NCBI GenBank assembly: GCA_038748065.1
Contig: JBCDJG010000021.1
Span: 1-64,000 of the forward strand
Direction: 5' to 3'
Source: JBCDJG01 sp038748065
GTDB lineage: Bacteria; Pseudomonadota; Gammaproteobacteria; Pseudomonadales; Halieaceae
DNA length: 64,000 nt
Every line of letters starts with the position of its first letter. Within the stretch, counting starts at the first letter, position 1. This document shows, one piece after another, positions 8,735 through 17,680 of the stretch. The notes beneath the pieces are model-generated. The model was not told where the DNA came from and ran no database searches. It was given only the letters and a program-made list of their open reading frames with translations. The position numbers and the translations under genes were made by a program.

Positions 8735-9661
8735 ATGAGTCAGTCGCCAGTCGATATCCAGGGCAAGAAAATACTGATCACCGGGCCAACGGGCCAGGTG
8801 GCTGAGCCTGTCGTTGCGGCCTGGGCGGAGCGAGCTGATATTTATGCCCTTGCCAGATTTAGCAAGGCCGAAGATCGCCAGCGCATCGAGAACCTCGGTG
8901 CGACCTGTCTCGCGGTGGACCTTGCAGACCCTGAAGGGCTGACCGACGTGCCAACTGATTTTGATTACGTGCTCAATTTTGCCGTAGTAAAAACCGGTGA
9001 CTTTGACTACGACCTAGCGGCGAACGCGGAAGGCCTCGGCCGCCTCATGTTGCACTGTCGCGACGTCCAGGCCTTTTTGCACCTGTCTTCGACAGCGGTT
9101 TACGAGTATGCGGGCCATGAGCCGAGGCGCGAGGACTCTCCGCTGGGTGATAACCACCGTATGATGTTCCCCACCTACAGCATCAGCAAAATTGCCGCGG
9201 AGACGGTCTGCCGCTTCGTGGCGCGGCAGTTTGGTGTGCCGACGACGATTGCAAGACTCAGCGTGCCCTATGGGGACAACGGGGGCTGGCCTTACTATCA
9301 TCTGCTGATGATGGAGCAGGGCATCCCAATCGATCTGCACCCGGAAAAGCCCAACTATTACAACCCACTGCACGTCGACGACTATCTCGAGAAGCTGCCG
9401 CGCCTGCTCGCCGTTGCAGCGCGCGAACCGGTCACCGTGAATTTCGGCGGGTCGGAGCAGGTCAGCATTGAGGAGTGGTGTGCTTATCTCACCGAGCTGA
9501 CGGGCTTTGAACCCAAGTTTCAGGACAACCCACAGGCCTTTGGCAGTTTGGCGGTGGACGCTGAGCGGATGCACGAGTTGATTGGGCCCACTCAGGTGCA
9601 CTGGCGCGATGGCATTCGTAGTATGGTGAGAACCTTGGCGCCACAGATGCTCAAATCCTGA
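8735..9661 (+). CDS. NAD-dependent epimerase/dehydratase family protein
   Basis: 308-aa extended short-chain dehydrogenase. An N-terminal Rossmann site (ILITGPTGQVAEP, about 14-26) binds NAD(P); the catalytic set is visible as LSSTAVYE and YSISK (Tyr and Lys of the YxxxK motif), and ARLSVPYG follows, the element after the active site in this fold. The C-terminal part (YNPLHVDDYL) contacts substrate. The family acts on nucleotide sugars and on many other alcohol substrates; none is indicated by the neighbours. It starts at ATG 8735 and is followed after 47 bases by trmH. Confidence 0.85.
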   Translation: MSQSPVDIQGKKILITGPTGQVAEPVVAAWAERADIYALARFSKAEDRQRIENLGATCLAVDLADPEGLTDVPTDFDYVLNFAVVKTGDFDYDLAANAEGLGRLMLHCRDVQAFLHLSSTAVYEYAGHEPRREDSPLGDNHRMMFPTYSISKIAAETVCRFVARQFGVPTTIARLSVPYGDNGGWPYYHLLMMEQGIPIDLHPEKPNYYNPLHVDDYLEKLPRLLAVAAREPVTVNFGGSEQVSIEEWCAYLTELTGFEPKFQDNPQAFGSLAVDAERMHELIGPTQVHWRDGIRSMVRTLAPQMLKS

Positions 9662-9708
9662 GAACTTCGCATGATCACCATCGCTTCGCTGGCCTCCTTA
9701 CATAGGCC

Positions 9709-10428
9709 ATGACCCCGGAGCGGATAGCGCGTTTGCGTGAGGTGCTGAACCAGCGCCAGCCAGACCTGACGGTCGTTACCGACTTTGTGCACAAGCAGCG
9801 AAACCTGTCAGCTATAGTGCGTAACTGTGATGCCGCCGGCATTATGGCGATGCATGCTGTTCTTGGCGATGAAGACTATCGCAGCTTTCGTGGCACGGCG
9901 ATGGGATCGCAGCTCTGGGTGCGGGTGCAGCGCCATAGGTCGCTGGAAGGCGCACTTCGCCCCCTGCAGACACAGGGCTACCAGATTTTGGCGGCTCACT
10001 TGTCAGAAGGTACCGTCGATTACCGCGATGTTGATTACACACAGCCAACGGCGATTCTGCTTGGTGCTGAGCGCCGGGGCGTCAGTGAGCAGGGACTGAG
10101 CCGCGCGCAGTGCAATATCACCGTACCCATGGTCGGCATGGTTCGGTCCTACAATGTCTCTGTGGCAGCCGGTATCATTCTCTCCGAAGCGCAGCGCCAG
10201 CGCCGGGAGGCCGGCCTCTACGACAGCGTGCGCATCGATGAGGTGACCTATCAGCGCCTGTTTTTTGAATGGGGCCACCCGGTAGTGCGAGACTACTGCC
10301 GCGAACGCGGCCTGGCTTATCCGCCTCTGGACGCTGAGGGTGAAATTCACAACCCTGCCGCCTGGTACGCCAGCGTGCGCGAGGGCAGGGCGGCGAAAGT
10401 CGCCCCAGGAGCGTATGACGATGACTAA
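9709..10428 (+). CDS. trmH: tRNA (guanosine(18)-2'-O)-methyltransferase TrmH
   Basis: SPOUT-class RNA 2'-O-ribose methyltransferase, 239 aa. Motif 1 NLSAIVRNCDAAG (the conserved Arg and Asn), motif 2 AILLGAERRGVS and motif 3 TVPMVGMVRSYNVSVAAG form the trefoil knot that binds S-adenosylmethionine. The combination with the N-terminal FVHKQRNLS matches TrmH, which methylates G18 in the D-loop of tRNAs, rather than RlmB. The C-terminal 70 residues form the TrmH-type extension. The last 14 bases overlap the next small gene. Confidence 0.9.
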   Translation: MTPERIARLREVLNQRQPDLTVVTDFVHKQRNLSAIVRNCDAAGIMAMHAVLGDEDYRSFRGTAMGSQLWVRVQRHRSLEGALRPLQTQGYQILAAHLSEGTVDYRDVDYTQPTAILLGAERRGVSEQGLSRAQCNITVPMVGMVRSYNVSVAAGIILSEAQRQRREAGLYDSVRIDEVTYQRLFFEWGHPVVRDYCRERGLAYPPLDAEGEIHNPAAWYASVREGRAAKVAPGAYDDD

Positions 10429-10600
10429 TCTGTTTTTGCTGTTGTTGGCGATTTTTGGCGGTGTCGCGCTGATGGTGGTAGTTCTGGAGCGCTTCGGCAG
10501 CCCCATGTCGCCGGATAAGCAGGCGAAATTGAGCCGCTGGATTTATCCACTTGTCGGTATCTCCCTGGTCATCTCCATCATCAACTACTACTTCCTGTAG
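10415..10600 (+). CDS. Small two-helix membrane protein, unknown function
   Basis: 61-aa protein with two predicted membrane helices: residues about 5-24 (LFLLLLAIFGGVALMVVVLE) and about 42-58 (IYPLVGISLVISIINYY), separated by a short polar loop rich in Lys and Pro. I start at ATG 10415, inside the end of trmH, because CAGGAGCG lies just upstream; ATG 10421 is possible. The overlap with trmH and the 12-base gap to the next gene suggest co-transcription. Function not recognised. Confidence 0.7.
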   Translation: MTMTNLFLLLLAIFGGVALMVVVLERFGSPMSPDKQAKLSRWIYPLVGISLVISIINYYFL

Positions 10601-10612
10601 AGGGCTTCGTTT

Positions 10613-11731
10613 ATGGTTGCAAGTGACGCTGAAGAACTGCTTTCGGGCCGTGAATGGGATTCGTTTTGCGATCAGCTCAAGGCTGCAGGCAGGCAAGTGC
10701 TGGAGACGCGAGTGCCACAGGAGGAGCTGACGCGAGTGGAGGGCTTTCGCTACCTGACCCGCCTGCTCAGGCTCAGCCTTGAGAAACATCTTGAATATGC
10801 AAACCCGGACTTCCCGCAGTTTTATTCCTTGTCACACGAAACGGCGAAAATCGGAAATGATAATCCCGACAACTACTACCTGAACTGTGAAGTACTGGGC
10901 GACCGGGACTATTTGATCAGCGGCAATGTCGGCTCGGTGGCCTATCTGAGCATAGAGAGCAAGGCGGGGTCCTTTGCCGGTGAAGGTGATATGGCGCCCA
11001 CAGGTCACGTGGCGCTTGGCGATATCGAGACCGATGCCGAAGGCAACTTTGAGCTCTGGGTCAGCCAGAGCGCGCGCGATGGTAACTGGCTGCCAATGAC
11101 TGCGGCGAGCGACAACCTGCTGGTGCGCCAGACTTTCAATGACCGGCGCGGCGAGCAGCGGGCGCAATTGTCCATTAAGTGTTTGAACCCCCGAGGTAGC
11201 GATCAACTCGAGGCGGCTGAATTTGCCACGCAGCTGCGCCGGGTCGCCCCCTTCGTCAGCGGGACTGCGGGCCTTTTCCAAAACTGGATGGAGCATTTCA
11301 GCGAGCATATCAATGCGCTGCCACCGAACGACCAGTCCATGTGCCTGCGTGCCGGGGGTGACCCCGCCATCTATTACCACAACAGCTTCTGGCAACTGGC
11401 AGAGCATGAGGTGCTGGTGATCGAGTTCAGGCCACCTGAGCACTGTCGTGCCTGGAACTTCCAGCTATCGAATTACTGGATGGAGTCGCTGGACTACCGT
11501 TACCACCGTATTAGCGTCAACAATCACAGTGCCGTGCCGGAGCAAGATGGCCGCATACGCATACTGGTAACGGAGCACGACCCTGGAAACGACTTTCCCA
11601 ACTGGCTGACAACAACCGGCCATCGACATGGTGCGATGCTGTTGCGCTACGTGGAAGCACAAGACTTCCCAGCCGTGAGCACCCGGGTGATCAGCCGCGA
11701 AGCAATAGTCGACCTCATTGGGGAGAGCTGA
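10613..11731 (+). CDS. DUF1214 domain-containing protein
   Basis: 372-aa protein without a signal peptide. The C-terminal half, from about FWQLAEHEVLVIEF through AWNFQLSNYWMESLDY and ILVTEHDPG to NWLTTTGHRHGAMLLRY, carries the DUF1214 signature; the N-terminal part is of the kind often seen with it. The biochemical function is not known. DUF1214 genes often sit beside sulfotransferase-family genes in alpha- and gammaproteobacteria and mycobacteria (from memory), as here, where the sulfotransferase frame begins just after this stop codon. That suggests a shared pathway but does not say which. Confidence 0.8.
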   Translation: MVASDAEELLSGREWDSFCDQLKAAGRQVLETRVPQEELTRVEGFRYLTRLLRLSLEKHLEYANPDFPQFYSLSHETAKIGNDNPDNYYLNCEVLGDRDYLISGNVGSVAYLSIESKAGSFAGEGDMAPTGHVALGDIETDAEGNFELWVSQSARDGNWLPMTAASDNLLVRQTFNDRRGEQRAQLSIKCLNPRGSDQLEAAEFATQLRRVAPFVSGTAGLFQNWMEHFSEHINALPPNDQSMCLRAGGDPAIYYHNSFWQLAEHEVLVIEFRPPEHCRAWNFQLSNYWMESLDYRYHRISVNNHSAVPEQDGRIRILVTEHDPGNDFPNWLTTTGHRHGAMLLRYVEAQDFPAVSTRVISREAIVDLIGES

Positions 11732-11732
11732 A

Positions 11733-12896
11733 TTGGCTGCATCGTCCTTTAACGCTGACAAACTAGAAGCCGCCGCTCGTGAGGTGGACGGGCTCGACGA
11801 TTTCGGGCATGAGAGCTATCGCGAGGCGCTCGAGCGACTCTTGTGGTCCCTGGATAACGAGGCGCAGTTGAATGCGCTGGGTCGATCACTGCAGGAACAG
11901 CGCATGATCGATATCCTCGCCACGCGCGCGCGGGTGCAGAAATATCTGCGGCGCTATCCGGAGATTCGTGAGGAGGTAATATGTGAGCCGTTGGTGATCG
12001 TCGGCCTGCCCCGAACTGGCACGACCATGCTGCACCGGACGATTGCGGCGGATCACCGTATGCATGCGCCGATCTGGTTCGAGACTCGGTTTCCCTGTCC
12101 CGCCTTGAACTGGGACGGCACAGTAGCCGGCGATGGCCGCATACCCGCAGCCCAGGCTGAAGTGCAGGGCATGGTAGATGCGAACCCGGATCTGCTCGCC
12201 ATTCACCCGATGGATGCGCTTGGCCCGGATGAGGACATCATGCTGCTGGAGCAGAGTTTTTATAGCTTCATGCCACAGTCACAGGCCAACTTGCCCAGCT
12301 TTGACAGCTGGCTGGAGGCGCAGGACCACACGCCGGGTTACGAATATCTCAAGCTGCTGCTGCAGTTTTTGCAGTGGCAGAAAAAGCGCGCAGGCCAGGT
12401 GGCAGAGCGGTGGACACTAAAAGCACCTCATCATCTGCACTACATGGACCTTGTGTTCAAGATGTTTCCCGACGCCAGAGTGGTGCAAAGCCACCGTGAC
12501 CCGGTAGACACTATTCCTTCCCTTACCAGCCTCATCTATGGGGTATGGGTAATCTACTCAGATCACACAGACCCTGCCGCGGCAGGGGCGCAGTGGTCGC
12601 GCAAGTTCGCCAACGGCATGCGCAAGACTATGGCCGTTCGTGAGGCGATGGGCGACGAGCGTTTTCTGGACCTCTGGTTCAAGGATACTGTGAGCCAGCC
12701 GCTGGCGGAGATTCGTAAGGTCTACGAATTTCTCGGTATGCAGTTGACCCCGGAGGCGGAGGCGGAAATGGCTGACTGGCAGGAATTTAATCGCCGCGAG
12801 TTACGGCCGCCCCACGAGTATACGCTCGAAGAGTTTGGCTTTACGGAGGCAGGCCTGGCGCAGCAGTTCACGGACTATCGCGAAGAGTTTTTGTAG
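11733..12896 (+). CDS. Sulfotransferase family protein
   Basis: 387-aa PAPS-dependent sulfotransferase-like protein. The 5'-phosphosulfate loop is GLPRTGTT (about 91-98) and the 3'-phosphate region is ARVVQSHRDP, as in the Sulfotransfer_3 family. The N-terminal 85 residues are a helical extension usual in the bacterial lipid/steroid-associated subgroup. I start at TTG 11733 with GGGGAGAG upstream; it begins 2 bases after the DUF1214 stop, so coupling is likely. Substrate is unknown. Genes for PAPS synthesis (sat and cysC) lie 1.1-2.9 kb downstream. Confidence 0.85.
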   Translation: MAASSFNADKLEAAAREVDGLDDFGHESYREALERLLWSLDNEAQLNALGRSLQEQRMIDILATRARVQKYLRRYPEIREEVICEPLVIVGLPRTGTTMLHRTIAADHRMHAPIWFETRFPCPALNWDGTVAGDGRIPAAQAEVQGMVDANPDLLAIHPMDALGPDEDIMLLEQSFYSFMPQSQANLPSFDSWLEAQDHTPGYEYLKLLLQFLQWQKKRAGQVAERWTLKAPHHLHYMDLVFKMFPDARVVQSHRDPVDTIPSLTSLIYGVWVIYSDHTDPAAAGAQWSRKFANGMRKTMAVREAMGDERFLDLWFKDTVSQPLAEIRKVYEFLGMQLTPEAEAEMADWQEFNRRELRPPHEYTLEEFGFTEAGLAQQFTDYREEFL

Positions 12897-12941
12897 GCTA
12901 AATATCTTTAGGCCCGGTAGCCGATTGCGGCGTGGGCTCCT

Positions 12942-13826
12942 TCAAGCACCAATGTTCCTGCATAGGGCCATCCAGGATTCCACCGATTCTGGATGATAAG
13001 CGTTGCGCGGCAGTGCGAAGTAAAGCGAACGACGCAGGTTATAGCGTGGCATTGCAAGCGGCACCAAATCGCCGTTAGCAAAGTTACGACGCAGCACGAT
13101 CTCTGACAGGCAGCCAATGCCAAGCCCTGATTCGACGGCGTTCTTTATGGCCTCGTTGTGCCGGAACTCCAGGTGAATATTCAGCGTTGCAAAGTCGGTT
13201 CCCAGGGCACGCTCAAACGTCTGGCGCGCTCCTGAGTCAGGTTCCCGCAGAATCCACGGCGCTTCTCGCAGATCCCTGGTGCTGAGCTTGCCCTTTTTGG
13301 CCAGAGGGTGGCTTGCCGCGCAGAATACAACTAACTCATCATCCAGCCAGGGTATGAATTCGAGGTCGCGATGCCTGACCTCACCCTCCACCATGCCGAT
13401 ATCAACCTCGTAATTGAGTACTTTTCCAATCACCTCCGGGGTGTTAGCGATATCGAGCTCTACATCTGCATCCGGATAGCGTGCTAGATAATCGGCGAGA
13501 TAGCGGGTGGCGAGGTGATTGCCAATGGTGAAGCTGGCGCCGACCTTAATATGGCCAATACGGTGGTGATTCTGGAGATTGTCCTCAAAGGATTGGCAGT
13601 GGACCAGCAGACTTTCCGCTTCCTTGCGCAGCCCCTGACCCAGAGCGTTGAGTACAAGGCGATTATTAATTCGGTCGAACAGCTTGAGGTCGTAGGCCTT
13701 CTCGAGGTTGAGCAGGGCCTCACTCGCGGCAGACTGCGACATATGCAGGCTCTTCGCGGCTCTGGAGATATTCTGGTGTCGGGCGACGGCGAGAAAAATC
13801 TGTACCTGCCTGAGCGTGTAGCGCAC
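12942..13826 (-). CDS. LysR-family transcriptional regulator
   Basis: 294-aa regulator. Winged helix-turn-helix at about residues 3-60 (LRQVQIFLAVARHQNISRAA then MSQSAASEALLNLE), followed by the two-lobed effector domain from about residue 90 (IKVGASFTIGNHL, DIGMVEGEV, GIGCLSE). The DNA-binding part resembles the YeiE group, which in enterobacteria senses sulfite. It is divergent from cysC across 123 bases, so control of cysC-sat is a natural inference for a LysR protein. The start is GTG at 13826 with a GGGGAGGGT site upstream. Confidence 0.88.
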   Translation of the reverse strand: MRYTLRQVQIFLAVARHQNISRAAKSLHMSQSAASEALLNLEKAYDLKLFDRINNRLVLNALGQGLRKEAESLLVHCQSFEDNLQNHHRIGHIKVGASFTIGNHLATRYLADYLARYPDADVELDIANTPEVIGKVLNYEVDIGMVEGEVRHRDLEFIPWLDDELVVFCAASHPLAKKGKLSTRDLREAPWILREPDSGARQTFERALGTDFATLNIHLEFRHNEAIKNAVESGLGIGCLSEIVLRRNFANGDLVPLAMPRYNLRRSLYFALPRNAYHPESVESWMALCRNIGA

Positions 13827-13882
13827 GTGGGACCCTCCCCTATCTACCGGGAAAACCGATACTGCTGTCCATAATAACCTGA

Positions 13883-13911
13883 TTTACTTGGTATACAAGA
13901 ATGCCTAGACT
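13883..13911 (+). promoter_or_regulatory. Candidate sigma-70 promoter of cysC-sat
   Basis: TTTACT (13883-13888) and TAGACT (13906-13911) with a 17-base spacer, each matching four of six consensus bases, in the divergent gap between the LysR gene and cysC. The surrounding AT-rich stretch is where LysR binding would be expected. Prediction only. Confidence 0.35.
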
Positions 13912-13949
13912 AAGCCGCTTTTAATGATGAGCTAAGCGAGGCGAAAAGC

Positions 13950-14573
13950 ATGGCAGAACAAAAGGCCACTAATGTTACCTGGCACGAGGGGGATATTACG
14001 CGCGACCACAGATCAAAGATTCTGGGCCACAAGGGCGCGACTTTGTGGTTCACCGGTCTGTCGGGCTCAGGCAAGAGCACCGTGGCCGTCGAGCTTGAAG
14101 GTGCGTTGCACGAGATGGGCGTGATTGCCTACCGGCTGGACGGCGATAACGTACGCATGGGGATCAACAAGAACCTCGGCTTTTCCGCGGAAGATCGCAC
14201 CGAGAACATTCGTCGCATCGGCGAAGTCGCCAAGCTCTTCGTCGACAGCGGCGTCATCGCCTTATCCAGCTTCATCAGCCCTTACCAGGCCGATCGTGAC
14301 CAGGTCCGTGCGCTGCACGAGGATGCGGGCATGGTATTTATTGAGGTCTTTGTCGACTGCTCGCTGGAGGCCGCAGAAGCGCGCGACCCGAAGGGCCTGT
14401 ACAAGAAGGCCCGCGCTGGAGAGATCAAGAACTTCACCGGCATTGATGACCCCTACGAAGCACCGCCGCGGCCTGAAATCCACTTGCACTCTGATCAGCA
14501 GAGTCTCGCGGAAGAAGTAGATGCGATCCTCGCTGCGCTACGTGAGCGCGGCATTATCAGCGCCGGCAATTGA
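13950..14573 (+). CDS. cysC: Adenylyl-sulfate kinase
   Basis: Phosphorylates adenosine 5'-phosphosulfate (APS) to PAPS. The 207-aa protein has the P-loop GLSGSGKST (36-44), YRLDGDNVR with the APS-binding Asp/Arg, NIRRIGEV, the SFISPYQADRD element and FVDCSLE, all typical of bacterial CysC. Full family length. The ATG at 13950 follows AGCGAGGCG. It ends 16 bases before sat, so the two enzymes that turn sulfate into PAPS are in one operon. Confidence 0.95.
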   Translation: MAEQKATNVTWHEGDITRDHRSKILGHKGATLWFTGLSGSGKSTVAVELEGALHEMGVIAYRLDGDNVRMGINKNLGFSAEDRTENIRRIGEVAKLFVDSGVIALSSFISPYQADRDQVRALHEDAGMVFIEVFVDCSLEAAEARDPKGLYKKARAGEIKNFTGIDDPYEAPPRPEIHLHSDQQSLAEEVDAILAALRERGIISAGN

Positions 14574-14589
14574 GAAGGAGAAGTACACA

Positions 14590-15771
14590 ATGATCAAACC
14601 CCACGGTTCTGATGAGCTCAACCCGCTGTTTGTCTATGACACGGCACAGCGCCACGCACTGATCGAAGAAGCAGAAAGCCTGCCGTCGATCCTGCTCAAT
14701 TCTGCAGCGGCCGCCAACGCGGTCATGTTGGGCGGCGGCTATTTCAACCCGCTGACCGGGTATATGAACCTGGCGGATGCACTCAGCGTGGCGGAATCAA
14801 TGACCACGACGAGCGGCCTGTTCTTTCCCGTGCCCGTACTCAACCTCACGGATGAGAGCGTCGCCGCAGGCAGCCGTATTGCGCTGCGTGATCCGAATGT
14901 CGAGGGCAATCCGGTGTTGGCGATCATGGATGTCGAGGCGGTAGAAAGCGTCTCCGATGAGCAGATTAAAGGCATGGCCGAAAAAATCTTCCGCACCCTC
15001 GATGAGAATCACCCGGGGGTTGCGACCTTCACGGGACTCGGCCGCACGGTGGTGTCGGGCTCCATCCAGGTGCTGAATTTCTCATACTTCCAGACGGATT
15101 TCCCCGATACCTTCCGCACCGCCGTTGAGATTCGCAACGAAATTGCAGAGCACGGCTGGCAAAAGGTGGTGGCCTTCCAGACGCGCAATCCGATGCACCG
15201 GGCTCATGAAGAACTCTGCCGTATGGCCATGCAGGATCTTGGTGCGGATGGTGTGCTGATACACATGTTGCTGGGCAAGCTGAAGCCGGGCGATATCCCG
15301 GCCGACGTCCGCGACGCCTCGATCCGTAAAATGGTCGAAGTCTACTTCCCGCCGAATACCGTTATGGTGACGGGCTATGGCTTTGACATGCTCTATGCCG
15401 GGCCGAGAGAAGCCGTACTGCACGCTGTTTTCCGTCAGAACTGCGGCTGTAGCCACCTGATCGTGGGCCGCGACCACGCCGGCGTGGGTGACTACTACGG
15501 TGGCTTTGATGCCCAGACTATCTTTGACGAGGAAGTCCCGGAGGGTGCGCTCGAGCTGGACATCTACAAGGCTGACCACACCGCCTACAGCAAGAAGCTC
15601 GACAAGGTGGTCATGATGAAGGATGCGCCGGACCACAGCCCGGAAGATTTCGTCCTGCTGTCGGGCACCAAGGTCCGCGAAATGCTCGGGCAGGGCATCG
15701 CGCCTCCCCCGGAGTTTTCGCGCCCGGAGGTCGCCAAAATCCTGATGGACTACTACCAGTCCAACGGCTAG
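14590..15771 (+). CDS. sat: Sulfate adenylyltransferase (ATP sulfurylase, homo-oligomeric type)
   Basis: Makes APS from sulfate and ATP. The 393-aa protein is of the single-subunit Sat/Met3 type, not the CysD/CysN heterodimer: FQTRNPMHRAHE (the QxRNP and HxxH substrate motifs), IVGRDHAGVGDYYG and LSGTKVREML are present. The start ATG 14590 has GAGAAGGAGA upstream; an in-frame ATG at 14521 lies inside cysC and lacks a site. No APS or PAPS reductase gene (cysH) is in the window, so this pair may feed sulfation as well as assimilation. A strong hairpin follows. Confidence 0.95.
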   Translation: MIKPHGSDELNPLFVYDTAQRHALIEEAESLPSILLNSAAAANAVMLGGGYFNPLTGYMNLADALSVAESMTTTSGLFFPVPVLNLTDESVAAGSRIALRDPNVEGNPVLAIMDVEAVESVSDEQIKGMAEKIFRTLDENHPGVATFTGLGRTVVSGSIQVLNFSYFQTDFPDTFRTAVEIRNEIAEHGWQKVVAFQTRNPMHRAHEELCRMAMQDLGADGVLIHMLLGKLKPGDIPADVRDASIRKMVEVYFPPNTVMVTGYGFDMLYAGPREAVLHAVFRQNCGCSHLIVGRDHAGVGDYYGGFDAQTIFDEEVPEGALELDIYKADHTAYSKKLDKVVMMKDAPDHSPEDFVLLSGTKVREMLGQGIAPPPEFSRPEVAKILMDYYQSNG

Positions 15772-15789
15772 CTGGTCGACCCCCTCTCG

Positions 15790-15814
15790 CTCAGGCCGAC
15801 AGGATCGGCCTGAG
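15790..15814. terminator. Strong stem-loop after sat
   Basis: Perfect 10-base arms (CTCAGGCCGA at 15790-15799 and TCGGCCTGAG at 15805-15814) with a 5-base loop, between sat and the convergent FAD oxidoreductase gene. The base run after it on the plus strand (TCTCATTGCTTA) is only weakly T-rich, so it is a probable but not classical terminator. Confidence 0.6.
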
Positions 15815-15823
15815 TCTCATTGC

Positions 15824-17680
15824 TTACTTGAGCTCGCTGACGGCCCGATAGGCCTCGTCGATGGCCGTATGGGTGTAAGCGGACGCGGCAGCGTCGGAGT
15901 TCGCGATGGCGATATTGCCAAAGGGTTTGCTGGCGATGTTGTGCGGGGCTTTGCCTTCTTCGAAGGGTTCGTCCCACAGCTCCATGTATTCGTAGGAGTA
16001 GCCGTGGGGCCAGCGATTGATGGTGATCGCGAGGATGTCTTCCTGCACATTGAATCCCGCTGGGCCGAGCATGCCATCGAGGACGGTGCGCACCTCGCGC
16101 TCGTAGTCCTCGAGTGTCATTTCCAGCATGCGCTGCCGAGAGGCACGAAACTGGTCTTTCGCGGTCACCGCATCGGCAGGCGGCGCGAGGGCGCCCCACA
16201 TGATCAGCGGCACGGGCCCGGTATCCGCCATGGGGAAATCATAGCCGCCAGATTCGAAGCCCTTGTACATGAATACGCTGCGGAACAAACGGCCCGGACA
16301 GTCGACGACGTTGATGCCGAGTTTGTCGAGCGGAGCGCTGGATTTGAGCAAGACGTTGATCAGCACGAGTGGAATCTTGACCTGGTAGCTTTGGGCTTCC
16401 TTCTGCTCGTCGGGGAAGTCCGGGCAGAGGTAGGGCAGGATCGAGTGATAGCAGGCCATGACGCAGTGTTTCGCGGTGATGGTTAGCAGTTCGCCCTGGT
16501 GAGCGTAGGTCACCGCCGCGCCATCATCGGTGTTGCGCGCGTTCAGTACCGTGGACTGCAGGCGCAGTCTGACCGGCGTCTCGGGTACATCCAGCTTGTT
16601 GTAGTCAAAGTTTGCAACTGCCACGGTATCGGCATTTGTGTCAGGTGCGACGGCCGGTATCAGTTTGGCCAACAGCAGTCTCGCGACGGTGGCGTTGCCG
16701 TCGCCGAACATGGTAACCGGGTAGTCGCGATCTTCGATCTCGTTTGCCATGCCGAGGATGTGCAAGCCGGGCAGGCCGCTGTACAGGCCCTCGGCGGCTG
16801 ACAGGGCACGCAGCTGTACCCCCCAGGCACCATGTTGGCTGGTATCGAAGACCTGAATGGCTTCATCGCTCAGGCCCGCGTAGCGGCGCAGAAATTCCGG
16901 ATAGCTGATGGAAGACAGTAGTTCATAGAGTTCTGCTTCGGACTTGTCTGGCAGCACGTTGCCCGAGGAGCTGAAAAGCGCGTTCAGCTCCTGCCTCGCT
17001 TGCTCGCTGATTGGAAACTCGTCGATACAGTCGTAGGGCGTCCCGGGCGACCAACCCTCAAGGGTGTAGTTGGTCACCAGCTTGTTTTCGCCATAGGTTT
17101 CTTCATCGAACCACAGCGCAGGTCCGTTTTTCGCGCCGAAGCCGTAGTCAAACTCCATGTCCTGCCGCACCTGCCGGGTATCAATGCCAAGCTCACGGAT
17201 CAGCTTCTTTACCCTGCGGCTGAACTGCCAGGTCTCCAGGTTATGAGTCCCGCCCATTGACAGACGCATGGCGCCGCCCTGGTGAAACTCGTTGCGGCGG
17301 GCATGTCCACCGAAGTCGTCGTGGTTCTCGAGGATGAGAATGCGCGCATCGTCGCCAAAGCGCTCGCGGTAATAGTGCGCGGCGGCGAGCCCGGAGATGC
17401 CGCCTCCGACCACGACCAGATCGTAGCGCTCATTCAGCGCTGTGCTGTCGGAAATTTTCAGGCCGTCGCGCAGAGCGTGGGCCATTTCGAAAGAGCCGGG
17501 GTGGGAACCCCGGAGGCCAGTGCGTATCGGCGCATAGCTATCTGACGCCGCGGCAGTGCCTGCCGCTATCGACAGCCCGCCCGGGAGCGCTGCCGCCACT
17601 GCGGTAACCGCGGTACCCTGGATAAAATCCCGCCGGGTAATCTGGCGATCCATGCCGATTTCTCGATCCGTCTTCTTCAT
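15824..17680 (-). CDS. Tat-exported FAD-dependent oxidoreductase (spermidine dehydrogenase-like)
   Basis: 618-aa flavoprotein. The N terminus has a twin-arginine signal (TRRDFIQG then an Ala-rich hydrophobic stretch to about residue 45), so it should be folded with FAD and moved to the periplasm. The FAD site VVVGGGISGLAAAHYY followed by GGHARR marks the NAD_binding_8/amine oxidase superfamily; length and N-terminal pattern recall spermidine dehydrogenase SpdH, but substrate is uncertain. I start at ATG 17680, whose A overlaps the TGA of the upstream gene (coupled translation); ATG 17653 is also possible and keeps the Tat motif. Confidence 0.8.
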   Translation of the reverse strand: MKKTDREIGMDRQITRRDFIQGTAVTAVAAALPGGLSIAAGTAAASDSYAPIRTGLRGSHPGSFEMAHALRDGLKISDSTALNERYDLVVVGGGISGLAAAHYYRERFGDDARILILENHDDFGGHARRNEFHQGGAMRLSMGGTHNLETWQFSRRVKKLIRELGIDTRQVRQDMEFDYGFGAKNGPALWFDEETYGENKLVTNYTLEGWSPGTPYDCIDEFPISEQARQELNALFSSSGNVLPDKSEAELYELLSSISYPEFLRRYAGLSDEAIQVFDTSQHGAWGVQLRALSAAEGLYSGLPGLHILGMANEIEDRDYPVTMFGDGNATVARLLLAKLIPAVAPDTNADTVAVANFDYNKLDVPETPVRLRLQSTVLNARNTDDGAAVTYAHQGELLTITAKHCVMACYHSILPYLCPDFPDEQKEAQSYQVKIPLVLINVLLKSSAPLDKLGINVVDCPGRLFRSVFMYKGFESGGYDFPMADTGPVPLIMWGALAPPADAVTAKDQFRASRQRMLEMTLEDYEREVRTVLDGMLGPAGFNVQEDILAITINRWPHGYSYEYMELWDEPFEEGKAPHNIASKPFGNIAIANSDAAASAYTHTAIDEAYRAVSELK

